Assembly: GCA_964019165.1 (NCBI GenBank)
Contig: OZ025267.1
Span: 10,466,389 to 10,530,388 of the forward strand
Direction of reading: 5' to 3'
Length of the DNA stretch: 64,000 nucleotides
Source of the DNA: Mastigias papua
Taxonomy: Eukaryota > Cnidaria > Scyphozoa > Rhizostomeae > Mastigiidae
The notes below the pieces were generated by a model. The model was given only the letters and a program-made list of their open reading frames with translations, searched no databases and was not told the DNA's origin. Position 1 is the first letter of the stretch. Each line of letters begins with the position of its first letter. Positions 23,593 to 33,330 of this stretch are shown in pieces. Both the position numbers and the translations under genes were made by a program.

Positions 23593-24846
23593 ATGGAAGA
23601 CTTGGATTATAATTATCAAAATCAACCACACTTTACGTCTGTTTCTGCAAACAAAACAGTGGCCCAGTTAGCTGATGCTGAAAAGATAGCAGACCAGACA
23701 CTAGACAATAGATTTCATACAATAAATGATAGAGTATGGACTGATGAAGAAAAGAAAAGAGTAGTAGAAATCGACAGGGAAGAGAGGCTGAAAGGAAAGA
23801 ACTTCATGAAAAGGATAAAAGAACGATGGCATGGAGAGTATCCAGAGAAACGGAGGACAGCTCAGAACTTAATAGACAATGCCAAGCGATTTGCCAAGGA
23901 GGGCTGGGGAAGCTTACAAGAAAACGTGGTAAGCAGACAAGCAGGAGAAATGAGTAGTCAATCCCATGTTATAGAATGGACAACTGAGATGAAAGTGAGA
24001 TTGGTGCAAATTGACAATGAAGAAAGAAGAAGAGGAAGAGGTTTTATGAAACGTGTGAAAGATAGATGGATCGAAGAGTACCCAGAATATGCAGCAGCTA
24101 GCATGCAAAAGCTACGCGACAATGCATCGCGGTTCCGGAAAGAACAAACCATCACTAATTTGATATTAGTGCGACAAGAAAGTAACTTAGAGAATGACAG
24201 TTGGGAAACTCAAGCAGGTGAACAACAGAGAGCAATTTCTGGTCATGGACAGCATGATGAAACATATGTAGAATGTGATGAAGCGGTGGAAGACAGTGAT
24301 GATTTTGTAGATAAAGAATTGATGTCTATATTTAATGACCAACTTCAGAGTCTAACTAGTAGCACCTTGACAGCAATCAACCCAAGAGAGAAACTGAAGA
24401 AGCTCAAGGTGCCTGTTGAGTTGCAAAAGAAAGCAGATGGTGTTTTGCGGCTTTCTCTTAGAGGAGTAGACACAATACCAGAAATAACTGACAAGGTGTA
24501 TGCTATGGGTAGGGCTCTAGAGATTAAAATGGGGTTACCACAAACAGCAAAGAGTACAATTGGAAGGCAAAAGCCAGGTACTGGGAACAGGAGAGTGAGA
24601 AAACTGAAACAAGAAATGAAAAGACTTAGACAAGTTATAGCTAGAGCTGGGAATGAATTACAGAGGCGAAAGCTGAAGAGAAAGGCTACAGCCAAAGAGA
24701 AAACGACCTTGAAGGATTTAAAGCACTTAATGAATGAGTCAGACACGACTTCGACTAACATCAGAAGAGCTAAAGAGAAGTGGTTAGATCAACTGCGATA
24801 TAAAAAGGTGAAGCTGGAAAAGATGATAGAAAGGGAAACAGGGTAA
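23593..24846 (+). CDS. N-terminal DNA-binding protein/domain of element E (two Myb-like repeats)
   Basis: The first in-frame ATG is 23593 (an upstream GTG at 23572 is unlikely to be used). The 417 codons contain two tandem copies of a tryptophan-rich helical module. Both share the pattern W-T-x-E-x(2)-(R/K)-(V/L)-V plus FMKR(I/V)K(D/E)RW and a dNAxRF end, at about residues 48-105 and 128-187, resembling Myb/SANT-like modules at the N-termini of R2-type elements. An acidic segment and a long basic, coiled-coil-prone region follow. In A and F the equivalent of the basic region is fused to the RT. Here a stop (TAA, 24844) comes 84 bases before the RT ATG, and the RT frame is open back to at least 24843. 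Confidence 0.8.
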   Translation: MEDLDYNYQNQPHFTSVSANKTVAQLADAEKIADQTLDNRFHTINDRVWTDEEKKRVVEIDREERLKGKNFMKRIKERWHGEYPEKRRTAQNLIDNAKRFAKEGWGSLQENVVSRQAGEMSSQSHVIEWTTEMKVRLVQIDNEERRRGRGFMKRVKDRWIEEYPEYAAASMQKLRDNASRFRKEQTITNLILVRQESNLENDSWETQAGEQQRAISGHGQHDETYVECDEAVEDSDDFVDKELMSIFNDQLQSLTSSTLTAINPREKLKKLKVPVELQKKADGVLRLSLRGVDTIPEITDKVYAMGRALEIKMGLPQTAKSTIGRQKPGTGNRRVRKLKQEMKRLRQVIARAGNELQRRKLKRKATAKEKTTLKDLKHLMNESDTTSTNIRRAKEKWLDQLRYKKVKLEKMIERETG

Positions 24847-24929
24847 GAGACAATGCTAACTTTGAAAGAGACCAGAAAGGTTTCTTTAAATCACTGGAAA
24901 GGATTGATTATGAAGGAAAACCACCTCCA

Positions 24930-27431
24930 ATGGAACGATTTGAGGATTTTTGGGCTGGAATATGGGAAAAAGATGAAAAAACACCAGAAATGCCATGGAT
25001 GGAGAAAGTACAAATGGAGATGAAAGATAGGGTGCAAGTTGTGAATGAGTTTACTATCACGAATGACAATGTAGCGATAGAGATTAAGAAGAGGAAGAAT
25101 TGGACAGCCCCGGGGATAGATGGCATTCAGAATTACTGGTGGAAAAAGTTTCAAGCAGCACAAAGCGCACTGACTAGAGCTTTTGTGAAGCTCACAAATG
25201 ATAATGAACTGATACCAGTATGGTGGCCAGCAGGAAGAACAGTTCAGATACCTAAGACAAAGGATCTTAGCAATGAGCAGAATTATCGGCCAATAACTTG
25301 TTTGAGCACATCTTATAAGATTTTAACAGGATTGATTGGGAGATACATGAGACAGCATGCATTAGAGAATAGCATTTGGGACGAAGGACAACTTGGAGCA
25401 GTGGCAGGGGTGCTTGGCACAGTTGACCAGTTACTTATTGACAAGTGTATTATGGAAGAAGTAAAGGCCTACCATCGGAATTTAGCTGTGGCCTACTATG
25501 ATTACAAGAAAGCTTATGACAAAGTGCATCATGACTGGATGATACGAGTATATGAGTGGATTGGTATACCTGCAGTGATTATCTCAGTTTTGAAGGCATT
25601 AATGAATAAATGGAAAACACGATTGGAGCTGTGGAAGGATGGGGAAAAGTGTGTAAGTAGATGGATAGACATAAAATGTGGGTTTCTACAGGGAGATAGT
25701 TACTCACCGGTTGGGTTTTGTATTACAGAAATACCTATTGGTAAGTTGCTTGAACAGAGCAAAGGATATCGGATGGGAGAGCCAGGAATGAGAAATGTAA
25801 ACAGGACACACAGTTTTTTCGTAGATGATCTTAAGGTATACCAGGAATCACATGATTTGTTAAAGGAGATAAACGAAATCATTGTACAAGCGAGCTTTGA
25901 TACAGGTGCTTGCTATGGCGTTTCAAAGTGCGCAGAAATTGTGTTTGAGCGTGGGAAAATGATAAAAGGCGAAGGGCTGCAAGTGTTGCAGGAAAGGATG
26001 AAGGCTTTGGACCCAACTCAAGATGAAATGTATAGGTTTCTTGGGGTGGAACAGTCAAACGGTATAAAAGCAAAGAATGTATATAAAAGGGTTAAAGAGG
26101 AAGTAACAAGCAGGATGAGGGTATTATTGACATCCGAACTAAATGATGAAAATTTGATACAGGCTATCAATTCTAAGGTCATCCCAGTGGCAGCCTATCC
26201 AATGAATGTATGCAAAATGACAAAAAATGAGCTAAATGAGCTAGACCAGGTTATTAAAAGAGAGTTGAGAATGAAACACATGTTGGGTAAACAGGCAAGT
26301 GATGAGCGATTATATTTGAAGAGAGACCAAGGAGGGAGGGGATTACAATCTATGAGGGATGTTTATGCAGAGACTAGAACAAGAGTTGCTTGCTATATGT
26401 GTAAGTCAAGTAATAAGTGGATTCAAGCAGCATGGAGAAGAGAGAACAAGAAAGAATCCAATGCAATCATTGACGAAGCAGTAAATTCGATGATGGATAT
26501 AGATAGAGATTTTGAATTTGTAGGGAACAATGTAAGATTAATGGGAGAGGTCTTGGAATTAGACTGGAAAGCGACATGGAAGAGAGTAAAACAAGAATTG
26601 AAGAGAGGTACACAACTTAAACGAAAAGAGAATTACAGACAGAAAGAATTGCAAAGTGACATATATGGAAAGCAAGAACAGGAATGCCATCTTTGGCTAA
26701 AACAACGGTTGACACCAAGGAAGACATCATCAATAATGATATTGATGGAGCAGATGGTGGAGACAAGAGGATGGAAGATGGTAAGAGGATTGATTGAGAA
26801 TGGGAGGTGTCGATTATGTGGTGATTTCAATGAAACTTTGGAACACCTTGTAGCTGGATGTAAGGTGATGGCCAACAGTGAGTATTTAGCAAGACACAAC
26901 AGAGCGTTGATGGTAATGGCAATTGCATGGGCAAAGGAGTACGGATTGGTAGCAAGAGAAGTAGTGTGGTATAAAGAGAATTGGACAAGAGGGAAAGTTT
27001 TAGAAAATGCGAATTCCAAGTTAATCTGGGACTTTGAGTTCAACTTGCGAAAAACGACAACATCTAGGAGACCGGATCTGATACTGGAGGACAAAGAAAA
27101 GAGTAAGATTTGGATTTGTGATATGGCATGCCCACAGCAAGCAAACATAGTTGCCAAAAGACACGAGAAATTGACTAAGTATCGACAACTTGCATTTGAA
27201 CTAAGGGAGAGGAGACTTGGCTATGATGTAGAGATTGTCCCTGTAGTTATTGGTGCTCTTGGTGGAGGTATAAAGCAAGTTCTGTGTGATGTGGAAAGAG
27301 TATTTAGTAAACATCCAGAAAAGGAACGATTAGCTAAAGCAACGGTAGCAGAGATGCAGAAAACTGTGTTAATGGACAGTGAGAGTATGGTTAGAAGAGT
27401 TTTGTCGGGACTTTTACAAGCCGATGAGTAG
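24930..27431 (+). CDS. RT/CCHC/RLE polyprotein of element E
   Basis: 833 codons, in a frame shifted relative to the preceding ORF. The RT has NWTAPGIDGIQNYW, QNYRPITCL, DYKKAYDKVHHDW, FLQGDSYSP and the FVDD box (residues 297-300). After the thumb come a CCHC knuckle (CRLCGDFNETLEHLVAGC) and the endonuclease core SRRPDLIL with ICDMACP, then VVIGALGG and the terminal segment. All signatures are intact. Codons upstream of the ATG in this frame (about 24846-24929) still read like the family linker, so it was probably once continuous with ORF1 through a frameshift. Either a mutation or a genuine two-ORF/frameshift strategy fits; I saw no classical slippery heptamer in phase. Confidence 0.88.
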   Translation: MERFEDFWAGIWEKDEKTPEMPWMEKVQMEMKDRVQVVNEFTITNDNVAIEIKKRKNWTAPGIDGIQNYWWKKFQAAQSALTRAFVKLTNDNELIPVWWPAGRTVQIPKTKDLSNEQNYRPITCLSTSYKILTGLIGRYMRQHALENSIWDEGQLGAVAGVLGTVDQLLIDKCIMEEVKAYHRNLAVAYYDYKKAYDKVHHDWMIRVYEWIGIPAVIISVLKALMNKWKTRLELWKDGEKCVSRWIDIKCGFLQGDSYSPVGFCITEIPIGKLLEQSKGYRMGEPGMRNVNRTHSFFVDDLKVYQESHDLLKEINEIIVQASFDTGACYGVSKCAEIVFERGKMIKGEGLQVLQERMKALDPTQDEMYRFLGVEQSNGIKAKNVYKRVKEEVTSRMRVLLTSELNDENLIQAINSKVIPVAAYPMNVCKMTKNELNELDQVIKRELRMKHMLGKQASDERLYLKRDQGGRGLQSMRDVYAETRTRVACYMCKSSNKWIQAAWRRENKKESNAIIDEAVNSMMDIDRDFEFVGNNVRLMGEVLELDWKATWKRVKQELKRGTQLKRKENYRQKELQSDIYGKQEQECHLWLKQRLTPRKTSSIMILMEQMVETRGWKMVRGLIENGRCRLCGDFNETLEHLVAGCKVMANSEYLARHNRALMVMAIAWAKEYGLVAREVVWYKENWTRGKVLENANSKLIWDFEFNLRKTTTSRRPDLILEDKEKSKIWICDMACPQQANIVAKRHEKLTKYRQLAFELRERRLGYDVEIVPVVIGALGGGIKQVLCDVERVFSKHPEKERLAKATVAEMQKTVLMDSESMVRRVLSGLLQADE

Positions 27432-27552
27432 ATATTGACAATGTTACTATTACGTGTCCTGTTTTGTATGTAGAATGTTGTTTAGTTTTCGGATCAACAA
27501 TATTTGATGGTCCGCAGATGTTGGCTATTTAACCGTAACTTTTTTACTTACC

Positions 27553-27568
27553 ATAATAATAATAATTT
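27553..27568. repeat. Short (ATA)n tract between elements E and F
   Basis: CATAATAATAATAATTTTT: four to five units only. It marks the 3' end of E and the 5' junction of F. Confidence 0.85.
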
Positions 27569-27570
27569 TT

Positions 27571-27733
27571 CCTGGGTATGACATAAAACTACATCCGGTT
27601 GTGGAGTTTCGACGTGGGATAATGAGGTTACCCTTTGCCACAATTACCTCCAGGTCACCCTTGAGCAAGGTGTAGTACCTGTTAGCTCTCCCCGAGATCA
27701 TGAAGTTCCGGGTTGGCGTCCGGCGGGGGCAAG
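27571..27733 (+). ncRNA. Structured 5' leader RNA of element F
   Basis: Same stems as the leader of E, with identical CAGGT/ACCTG and CACC(C)TT/AAGGTG arms. Changes fall mostly in loops (for example CAACTACC against CAATTACC, GACCTTG against GATCATG). Read on the minus strand it gives an open frame; that is a by-product of the conserved RNA, not a gene. Confidence 0.55.
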
Positions 27734-27851
27734 TCTGTCTCATGGGTAGGAGGGACTCTTCAGCCTTGGTTGGCAACCCTCCTAGTGATGGTGTCACAAT
27801 AAAAATACCGGTTGTGGTGCAACCAAAATCCACTATCCTCACTTGAGTGTT

Positions 27852-30800
27852 ATGTCTATTAATGATATATCAAATAACGGCGTTAATGGGACTGGATTCA
27901 GCAATGATGAAGGTTCTTCGCCCGGCAGGGATCCCATGGATGAGCAGCGTGGGCCCGGTCGTAATCATGTGACTGCCAGAATGAAATGGACAAAGGCGAT
28001 TAATGTTGCTGTTATGGAATGTTATTACCTCAGTAATCCAGTGGATGAAAATGACAAGCCATTGAGAGGATATAGACAGAGAATGCATAAGATATGGAAT
28101 GAAAGAGAAATGCTAAAATGTAGTGAACAACGTTTGTGTGATCAGGTAAGAGCGATCAGAAAAAATGAATGGCTGACACGGGTAGAACTTGAGACGATTA
28201 AACGAAGAGTGTTAGAAGAGGTAGAACCAGATGTTGCTCCTGTTGATGTGAGAGATTCTGATGCTATAGAGGATGTGACTGTACAGGAAGTAGAGCAAGA
28301 GCAGATTGAATTCGAAATGCCAAGAGATGATATGACTGAGGAAGAAAGGGAGATGATAATAAGTATAGTTGGCAGAATGAAAGAACGTAGCTTTAATGTT
28401 CCTAGGGGATTTAAGAAAATTGAGAGGAGTAAATTAGATCAAGAAACAAAAAAAGTGAATAAAGTGATTGGGCTCATACAGACTGCAACAATTTCAGATA
28501 CCAATAGACTGATTGGTGCAGTGGCTGCGTACGTAGGACAGAGAGTGGGGCTGAAGGTTAATGATGACAGACCAGGTAGAATAAAGGAGCCATTCTGGAA
28601 AAGACGAATAAGACAAAAAATAAACGAGATAAGAAAGCATATAAACATTTTGGAGAGATACAAAAGAAATGAAATAAGGAAGAAAGGGAAATACAAAAGC
28701 CTGGAGCAGAAATATCACATCAAGACAAAAGGATTGAATAATGTAATCGAGGAACTGAAGCAAAGACTTAGTGCAAAAACAGCTAAAATTAGAAGGTATG
28801 AGCAGAGAATAGAACAATACAAGCAAAATAGAATGTTTCGTTACGACCAAAAAAGAGTTTACCAATCTTTTAGTGGAGATAACCACAGAGAAGAAGTAAA
28901 ACCTGATGCTCAATTGTGCACAGCATTTTGGAGAGATATATGGGGCAATGAGAAATATCATAATAAAAGTGCAGAATGGCTAAAAGACTTGAGAGCAGAG
29001 AAAGATAGTGTACAGCAGGAGAACGTAGTTATCACAGAAAGCTTGATAAAAGCGCAGTGCAAAAAGATACCAAATTGGAAAGCTCCGGGCCCTGATGGTG
29101 TTCAGGGTTATTGGATAAAAAAGTTGACTGCATTGCATGACAGAATTGCGAGCCAAATGAATGATATGATTAATAACGGAGTAGCTGTACCAAACTGGAT
29201 GACTTATGGAAAGACTTATTTATGTCAGAAGGATCAATCAAAGGGTAATGCAGTTGACAATTACAGACCCATATCTTGTTTGCCAGTTATGTGGAAATTG
29301 CTAACTGGAGTACTTGCAGGACAAATGTATGCATTCTTAGATGAGCATAATAAATTACCCCAAGAGCAGAAAGGATGTAGAAAGAAAAGCAGTGGTACAA
29401 AAGATCAAATTCTTATAGACAAAATGATTTTGCAAGATTGTAAACAAAAGCATAAAAACTTAGCCATGGCATGGGTTGACTATCGCAAGGCATATGACCT
29501 GGTTCCACATTCTTGGATTTTAGAGTGCTTAGAGCTGGCCGGTATTTCAGAGAACATAAAGAACTTCATAGACAATACCATGACAAAATGGACAACAGAG
29601 CTGACATCCTGTGGGGAGTTTCTTGGAAAAGTTAGCATTAACAGGGGGATCTTTCAAGGCGATAGTCTTTCACCTTTGCTGTTTGTAGTCTGCATGATAC
29701 CATTGACTAAGATTCTTAGAAAGATTAAGGCTGGCTATGTTATTAAAGACGGAAATTTGAAGGTGAACCATCTATTGTTTATGGATGATTTGAAATTATT
29801 TGGAAGTAATGAAAGAGAAATTGACAGCTTGGTCAAGACAGTTCAAGGTGTCAGTACAGATATAGGAATGGAATTCGGCATAAAGAAGTGTGGTGTAGTG
29901 ATCATGAAAAGAGGAAAATTAAGCAGTACAGATGGTATAGTATTGCCAAATGGTGAGACAATAAAGGAAGTAGAAAAGGACGGCTATAGGTACCTCGGAA
30001 TACTGGAACTGGACAAATTAAAGGAAAAAGAAATGAAAGACAAGTTGAAGCGTGAATATCTGAGAAGGACACGATTGATTTTGAAGTCAAAACTAAATGG
30101 TCGCAATATTATAAGGGCAATAAATACGTGGGCGATCCCTGTCTTAAGATATGGAACTGGTTTGCTGAAGTGGACAAAGGAAGAACTTGAATGGATGGAC
30201 AGGAGGACTAGGAAGTTGTTGACAATGTATAAAGTCCTGCACCCAAAGAGTGATGTTGCGCGTTTGTATGTACCACGACATAAAGGAGGGAGGGGACTAA
30301 TTAGTTGCGACACTTGTATCAAGAGTGAAGAAAACAGGTTAGGCTGGTACGTTAAACAAAGTAATGAGCTAATGCTGAAAGTAGTGAGTACTAAGGGGAT
30401 TATCAAAACGGAGGAAGCAGTAAGGCCGGAAGATTTCAAACAAATGCTGATCAATGAAAGAGAACATGCCTGGAAGGAGAAAAGAATGCATGGACAATAT
30501 GCTAGAGAGATGGATGAAAGTGTCGATAAAGATAAGACCTGGGGATGGCTCAAAAACGGCGGGTTGAAAGGTTGCACAGAGTCACTAATATGTGCTGCGC
30601 AGGACCAAGCACTGCGGACAAACTATGTTAAGCATCACATTGATAATACCGCTGAATCACCTCTGTGTAGGCTCTGTGGGGAAAAAGGAGAAACTGTTAG
30701 CCATATAGTGAGTGAATGCAAGATGTTGGCACAGCGAGAATACAAGAGGCGACATGATACCATTGCAAGGAAAGTACATTGGGCATTGTGTGGGGAATTT

Positions 30801-31235
30801 GGCTTAGAGAGGACATCAAAGTGGTATGAGCATAAACCAGATGGGGTTATAAGAAAGGGAAGTATCAAAGTATTATGGGATTTCACTATCCAGTGTGATC
30901 ATGAGATTGAAGCACGAAGACCAGACATTGTATTGGTAAATGAAGAGTTAAAGGAGTGCAAAATCATTGATGTAGCAGTCCCGTGGGATTCTCGTATAAG
31001 ATCTAAGGAGAGAGAGAAAATTGAAAAGTATGGAGACTTGAAAAGAGAAGTAGCAGCCATGTGGGGCATGAAGAAAGTGATTGTCATACCAATTGTTGTC
31101 GGTGCGTTGGGGGCAGTGTCAAAGGAATTAGATAAGTATATAGAGAAGATTGGGATTACTTTGAATATAGGACATGTGCAGAACACAGCAATATTAGGAA
31201 CAGCGAGAATATTGAGGAAGGTGCTAGAGACCTGA
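27852..31235 (+). CDS. Intact non-LTR retrotransposon polyprotein: Myb-like, RT, CCHC, RLE (element F)
   Basis: 1127 codons from the ATG at 27852 (a TTG nine bases upstream is less likely). Residues about 44-118 form a Myb/SANT-like DNA-binding segment (KWTKAINVAVMECYY then GYRQRMHKIW). A basic coiled linker follows (about 165-340). The RT spans about 405-770 with NWKAPGPDGVQGYW, DYRKAYD (543-549), FQGDSLSP (601-608) and the FMDD box (643-646). A CCHC knuckle has C939, C942, H951 and C956. The restriction-like endonuclease shows KRRHD, ARRPD (D1025) and IDVAVPWD (D1040). The C-terminus LGTARILRKVL is shared with A. Expected to nick target DNA and carry out target-primed reverse transcription; the TAA flanks indicate microsatellite specificity. 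No disabling change is visible. Confidence 0.94.
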   Translation: MSINDISNNGVNGTGFSNDEGSSPGRDPMDEQRGPGRNHVTARMKWTKAINVAVMECYYLSNPVDENDKPLRGYRQRMHKIWNEREMLKCSEQRLCDQVRAIRKNEWLTRVELETIKRRVLEEVEPDVAPVDVRDSDAIEDVTVQEVEQEQIEFEMPRDDMTEEEREMIISIVGRMKERSFNVPRGFKKIERSKLDQETKKVNKVIGLIQTATISDTNRLIGAVAAYVGQRVGLKVNDDRPGRIKEPFWKRRIRQKINEIRKHINILERYKRNEIRKKGKYKSLEQKYHIKTKGLNNVIEELKQRLSAKTAKIRRYEQRIEQYKQNRMFRYDQKRVYQSFSGDNHREEVKPDAQLCTAFWRDIWGNEKYHNKSAEWLKDLRAEKDSVQQENVVITESLIKAQCKKIPNWKAPGPDGVQGYWIKKLTALHDRIASQMNDMINNGVAVPNWMTYGKTYLCQKDQSKGNAVDNYRPISCLPVMWKLLTGVLAGQMYAFLDEHNKLPQEQKGCRKKSSGTKDQILIDKMILQDCKQKHKNLAMAWVDYRKAYDLVPHSWILECLELAGISENIKNFIDNTMTKWTTELTSCGEFLGKVSINRGIFQGDSLSPLLFVVCMIPLTKILRKIKAGYVIKDGNLKVNHLLFMDDLKLFGSNEREIDSLVKTVQGVSTDIGMEFGIKKCGVVIMKRGKLSSTDGIVLPNGETIKEVEKDGYRYLGILELDKLKEKEMKDKLKREYLRRTRLILKSKLNGRNIIRAINTWAIPVLRYGTGLLKWTKEELEWMDRRTRKLLTMYKVLHPKSDVARLYVPRHKGGRGLISCDTCIKSEENRLGWYVKQSNELMLKVVSTKGIIKTEEAVRPEDFKQMLINEREHAWKEKRMHGQYAREMDESVDKDKTWGWLKNGGLKGCTESLICAAQDQALRTNYVKHHIDNTAESPLCRLCGEKGETVSHIVSECKMLAQREYKRRHDTIARKVHWALCGEFGLERTSKWYEHKPDGVIRKGSIKVLWDFTIQCDHEIEARRPDIVLVNEELKECKIIDVAVPWDSRIRSKEREKIEKYGDLKREVAAMWGMKKVIVIPIVVGALGAVSKELDKYIEKIGITLNIGHVQNTAILGTARILRKVLET

Positions 31236-31333
31236 AGAGAGTGGGAGTGACTTTGAAACCTTTAGTTACTTGTTGTAATTTGCTTTCAAGGCGTTAACCG
31301 GAAAACATCAAACCCGTGATTGTACATATCTAC

Positions 31334-31336
<3 letters not shown>

Positions 31337-31371
<35 letters not shown>

Positions 31372-31372
31372 G
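31337..31372. repeat. (TAA)n microsatellite, 3' flank of element F
   Basis: About 11 TAA/ATA units. It ends the retrotransposon stack that began at 14552. Confidence 0.95.
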
Positions 31373-31802
31373 TTATGTAGAAATATTAGGAAATAAATGC
31401 ATATTATTTAATAATGTCATTGTAAAAAGCCTCTTGGCAGTCAAGTTTCAAGAGCTCTCTTGAAAACTCAAAAATCAACAATTCAGTGTGAAACTTTCTG
31501 CCGAAATTTTTTTGACCATTTCATGAAAAAATTACAGTTGTGTTAATGAAAGCTTTGTGACTATGTTTGGCACAGCTATCGCTCTGGAACATATATTAGC
31601 AAAAAACTTCCATCATTATGAAAAGATCAGGAACTCTCTTCACTGTTGTACCAATCTTTGCTTTTATAGTAAGACGCCCAAATTAATGACTGGAAACCAA
31701 ACAGCTGTGTTGACATGAAAACAGTGGCATTTGCTATTGAAAAAATTTGAAAAGTCACTGGGAAGGCCAGTGACAGACAAGAGAGAATAAACAGAATCTA
31801 GC
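31373..31802. other. Spacer between retrotransposon stack and RAG1-like relic
   Basis: No gene seen. If the RAG1-like element kept its 5' terminal inverted repeat it should lie here. CAGTGTG occurs at 31479 and again at 35149 beyond the 3' end, but in the same orientation, so I do not call ends. Confidence 0.4.
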
Positions 31803-33330
31803 GATGTTCTCAAAGGATTACAAGTCAGCTAATCCAAATTTGGATAACTTCAAACAAAGTTTTGATATTACAAACACAGTAAAATGCATTCGCATTTGCC
31901 CTATCGAGGAAGAGTGTGACAACATCTTACGTGAGTGCTGACGTGATCGAAATCGTTCACTCGCAACGAACATAAGGATTGAAAGTGATAAAAATTTCCC
32001 AAAACTGGGAAAACTTGTACATTTACAACATGAAATTGACTTGAGATGAATTCTTCAGCATCTGTCAAGCCCAAAAGCCCAATAATTTCAAGCCTCTAGA
32101 TTGGGAAAAGGTGAAATCAGTGATAGTCGAGAAGCTTGCGGTGCTTGATGATGATCTGGTAAAGGATAAACTAAGTGCCTTGAGAACTCGCTATGGAAGA
32201 TGCATCAAAGCATTCAGCTCCAAGACTAGTGCCGACAGGAAAGCGGAGTGCAGTGCTGTGGTACTTGACAGTGAGGAGCTCAATCCAGTTGTCCTTGACG
32301 AGAAGCCACCATCAAAGATCAGCTAGGGGAGAAGCTAAGGGTTTGCTGAAGAAAATGAAGAGTCAACATTACGAGTAATGGGAATGATGCAAAAGATATG
32401 TAGGGAAAAGAGTGTACGCGAGCTTGGTGATGAGATATAGCAACAACCAAGTTCATCACGGGAAGCATCATCGTCCAGATCTAAGGTCATTTCAAAAAAT
32501 GCTGCTATTGCCATCATGGCGAACTGTTCATTAGGTTGCGATACCTACTCAAAATTAAAGCAGATTCTGGAGCAGCAAGGTCATGATATTCTCTACCTTT
32601 GGATCCACATTAAAGCAGAACAGTCAAAAATCTCACCTAAACCCCAGCCCTTACCTGTTCCACATGAAGGTGTTATGCTGACATATGTTGAATCTGTTTC
32701 GTTCACAGCACAGAGAATCATGGAAGACATGCCCATATCACTCATTCCAAATCCAGCTATCATGGACATACAGTTTGGTTTTGATGGAAGTGGGAATTAT
32801 GCAATTTATCAGAAAATTAACAACGAGAAAACAAACAACATCATTATGACAATGTTTTGTCCACTTGCCTTAAAGTCTGAAGCTAAATGGTCTCAGCAGT
32901 CTCCTAGCAGTGACCTCACCCATTGCCCATTGGCTTTACAGTTAGGTAGGGAGTCGAGCAAATCTCTTCAATCATTGACACTGTTTGATGATGACATCAG
33001 CAAATTGAAATCTTTTGGATACAAGGTGAAAGTTGGGGATCTGGAGATTCCACTCAAGGTCAATGTTGCATCTCTTATGATGGACATGAAGGCAGCCAAG
33101 ATATATCTTGGGCTTGGTGGAGCCTATTGTGATCTTTGCGAAACTTCAATAGAAGATTTGCCACGATACCGATATTGTCGGTGAAGGTTTTGACATCACA
33201 AGAAATGTTGAAGATCTAAAGGCTTGCTTAATGATCTTGGTCAAGATGATGGCTTGTGTCGAAGGCACCCTTTGACTATGGTATACGAAAGGGACTGACA
33301 GCCAAACCGATACCAGATCATGAAGTTATA
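31803..33330 (+). pseudogene. RAG1/Transib-like transposase relic, N-terminal and central part
   Basis: Decayed coding sequence readable mainly in one frame from about 32047 to 33184, with stops at 32324, 32336 and 32437, and further frames before and after. A stop-containing lead-in from the ATG at 31803 may be the N-terminus. The open part 32516-33184 contains a YSKLKQILEQQG segment like that upstream of the RAG1 catalytic core. The first catalytic aspartate is in FGFDGSGN (residue 90 of that frame), then an HCPLALQLGRES block, the second aspartate in LMMDMKAAK (residue 190) and the zinc pair YCDLC (205, 208). In RAG1 the same order surrounds D600, D708 and C727/C730. At least two frameshifts follow before GLTAKPIPDH, where a TTAA element interrupts. 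Not functional. Confidence 0.8.

Larger units (their letters stand above)
23074..27552 (+). mobile_element. RLE non-LTR retrotransposon E (plus-strand family)
   Basis: An apparently full-length copy with a structured leader (23079-23250), a further roughly 340-base leader to the first ATG, two coding frames and a roughly 120-base 3' untranslated region ending in ATAATAATAATAAT. The leader is close to that of F, but the N-terminal protein is quite different from A and F, so E is a separate subfamily sharing the 5' end. Confidence 0.88.
27569..31336 (+). mobile_element. RLE non-LTR retrotransposon F, full length and intact
   Basis: The complete structured leader, one uninterrupted ORF, a roughly 100-base 3' untranslated region and terminal (TAA)n are all present. 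It is the best-preserved plus-strand copy and the likeliest to have been recently mobile. It is inserted immediately 3' of E in the same orientation, giving a head-to-tail pair. Confidence 0.9.

Noticed and set aside
24829..24846. Programmed -1 frameshift site joining the two ORFs of element E
   Set aside because: AAAGGGAAAC looks slippery, but no X-XXY-YYZ heptamer is in the zero frame; a simple indel is equally plausible.
27571..27733. HDV-like double-pseudoknot ribozyme in the retrotransposon leader
   Set aside because: Stems are present, but I could not fit the P1/P2/P3/P1.1 order; left as an unclassified structured RNA.
27525..27842. Minus-strand frame similar to that at 23116-23325
   Set aside because: It is the reverse complement of the conserved retrotransposon leader; conservation is explained by the RNA structure on the plus strand.
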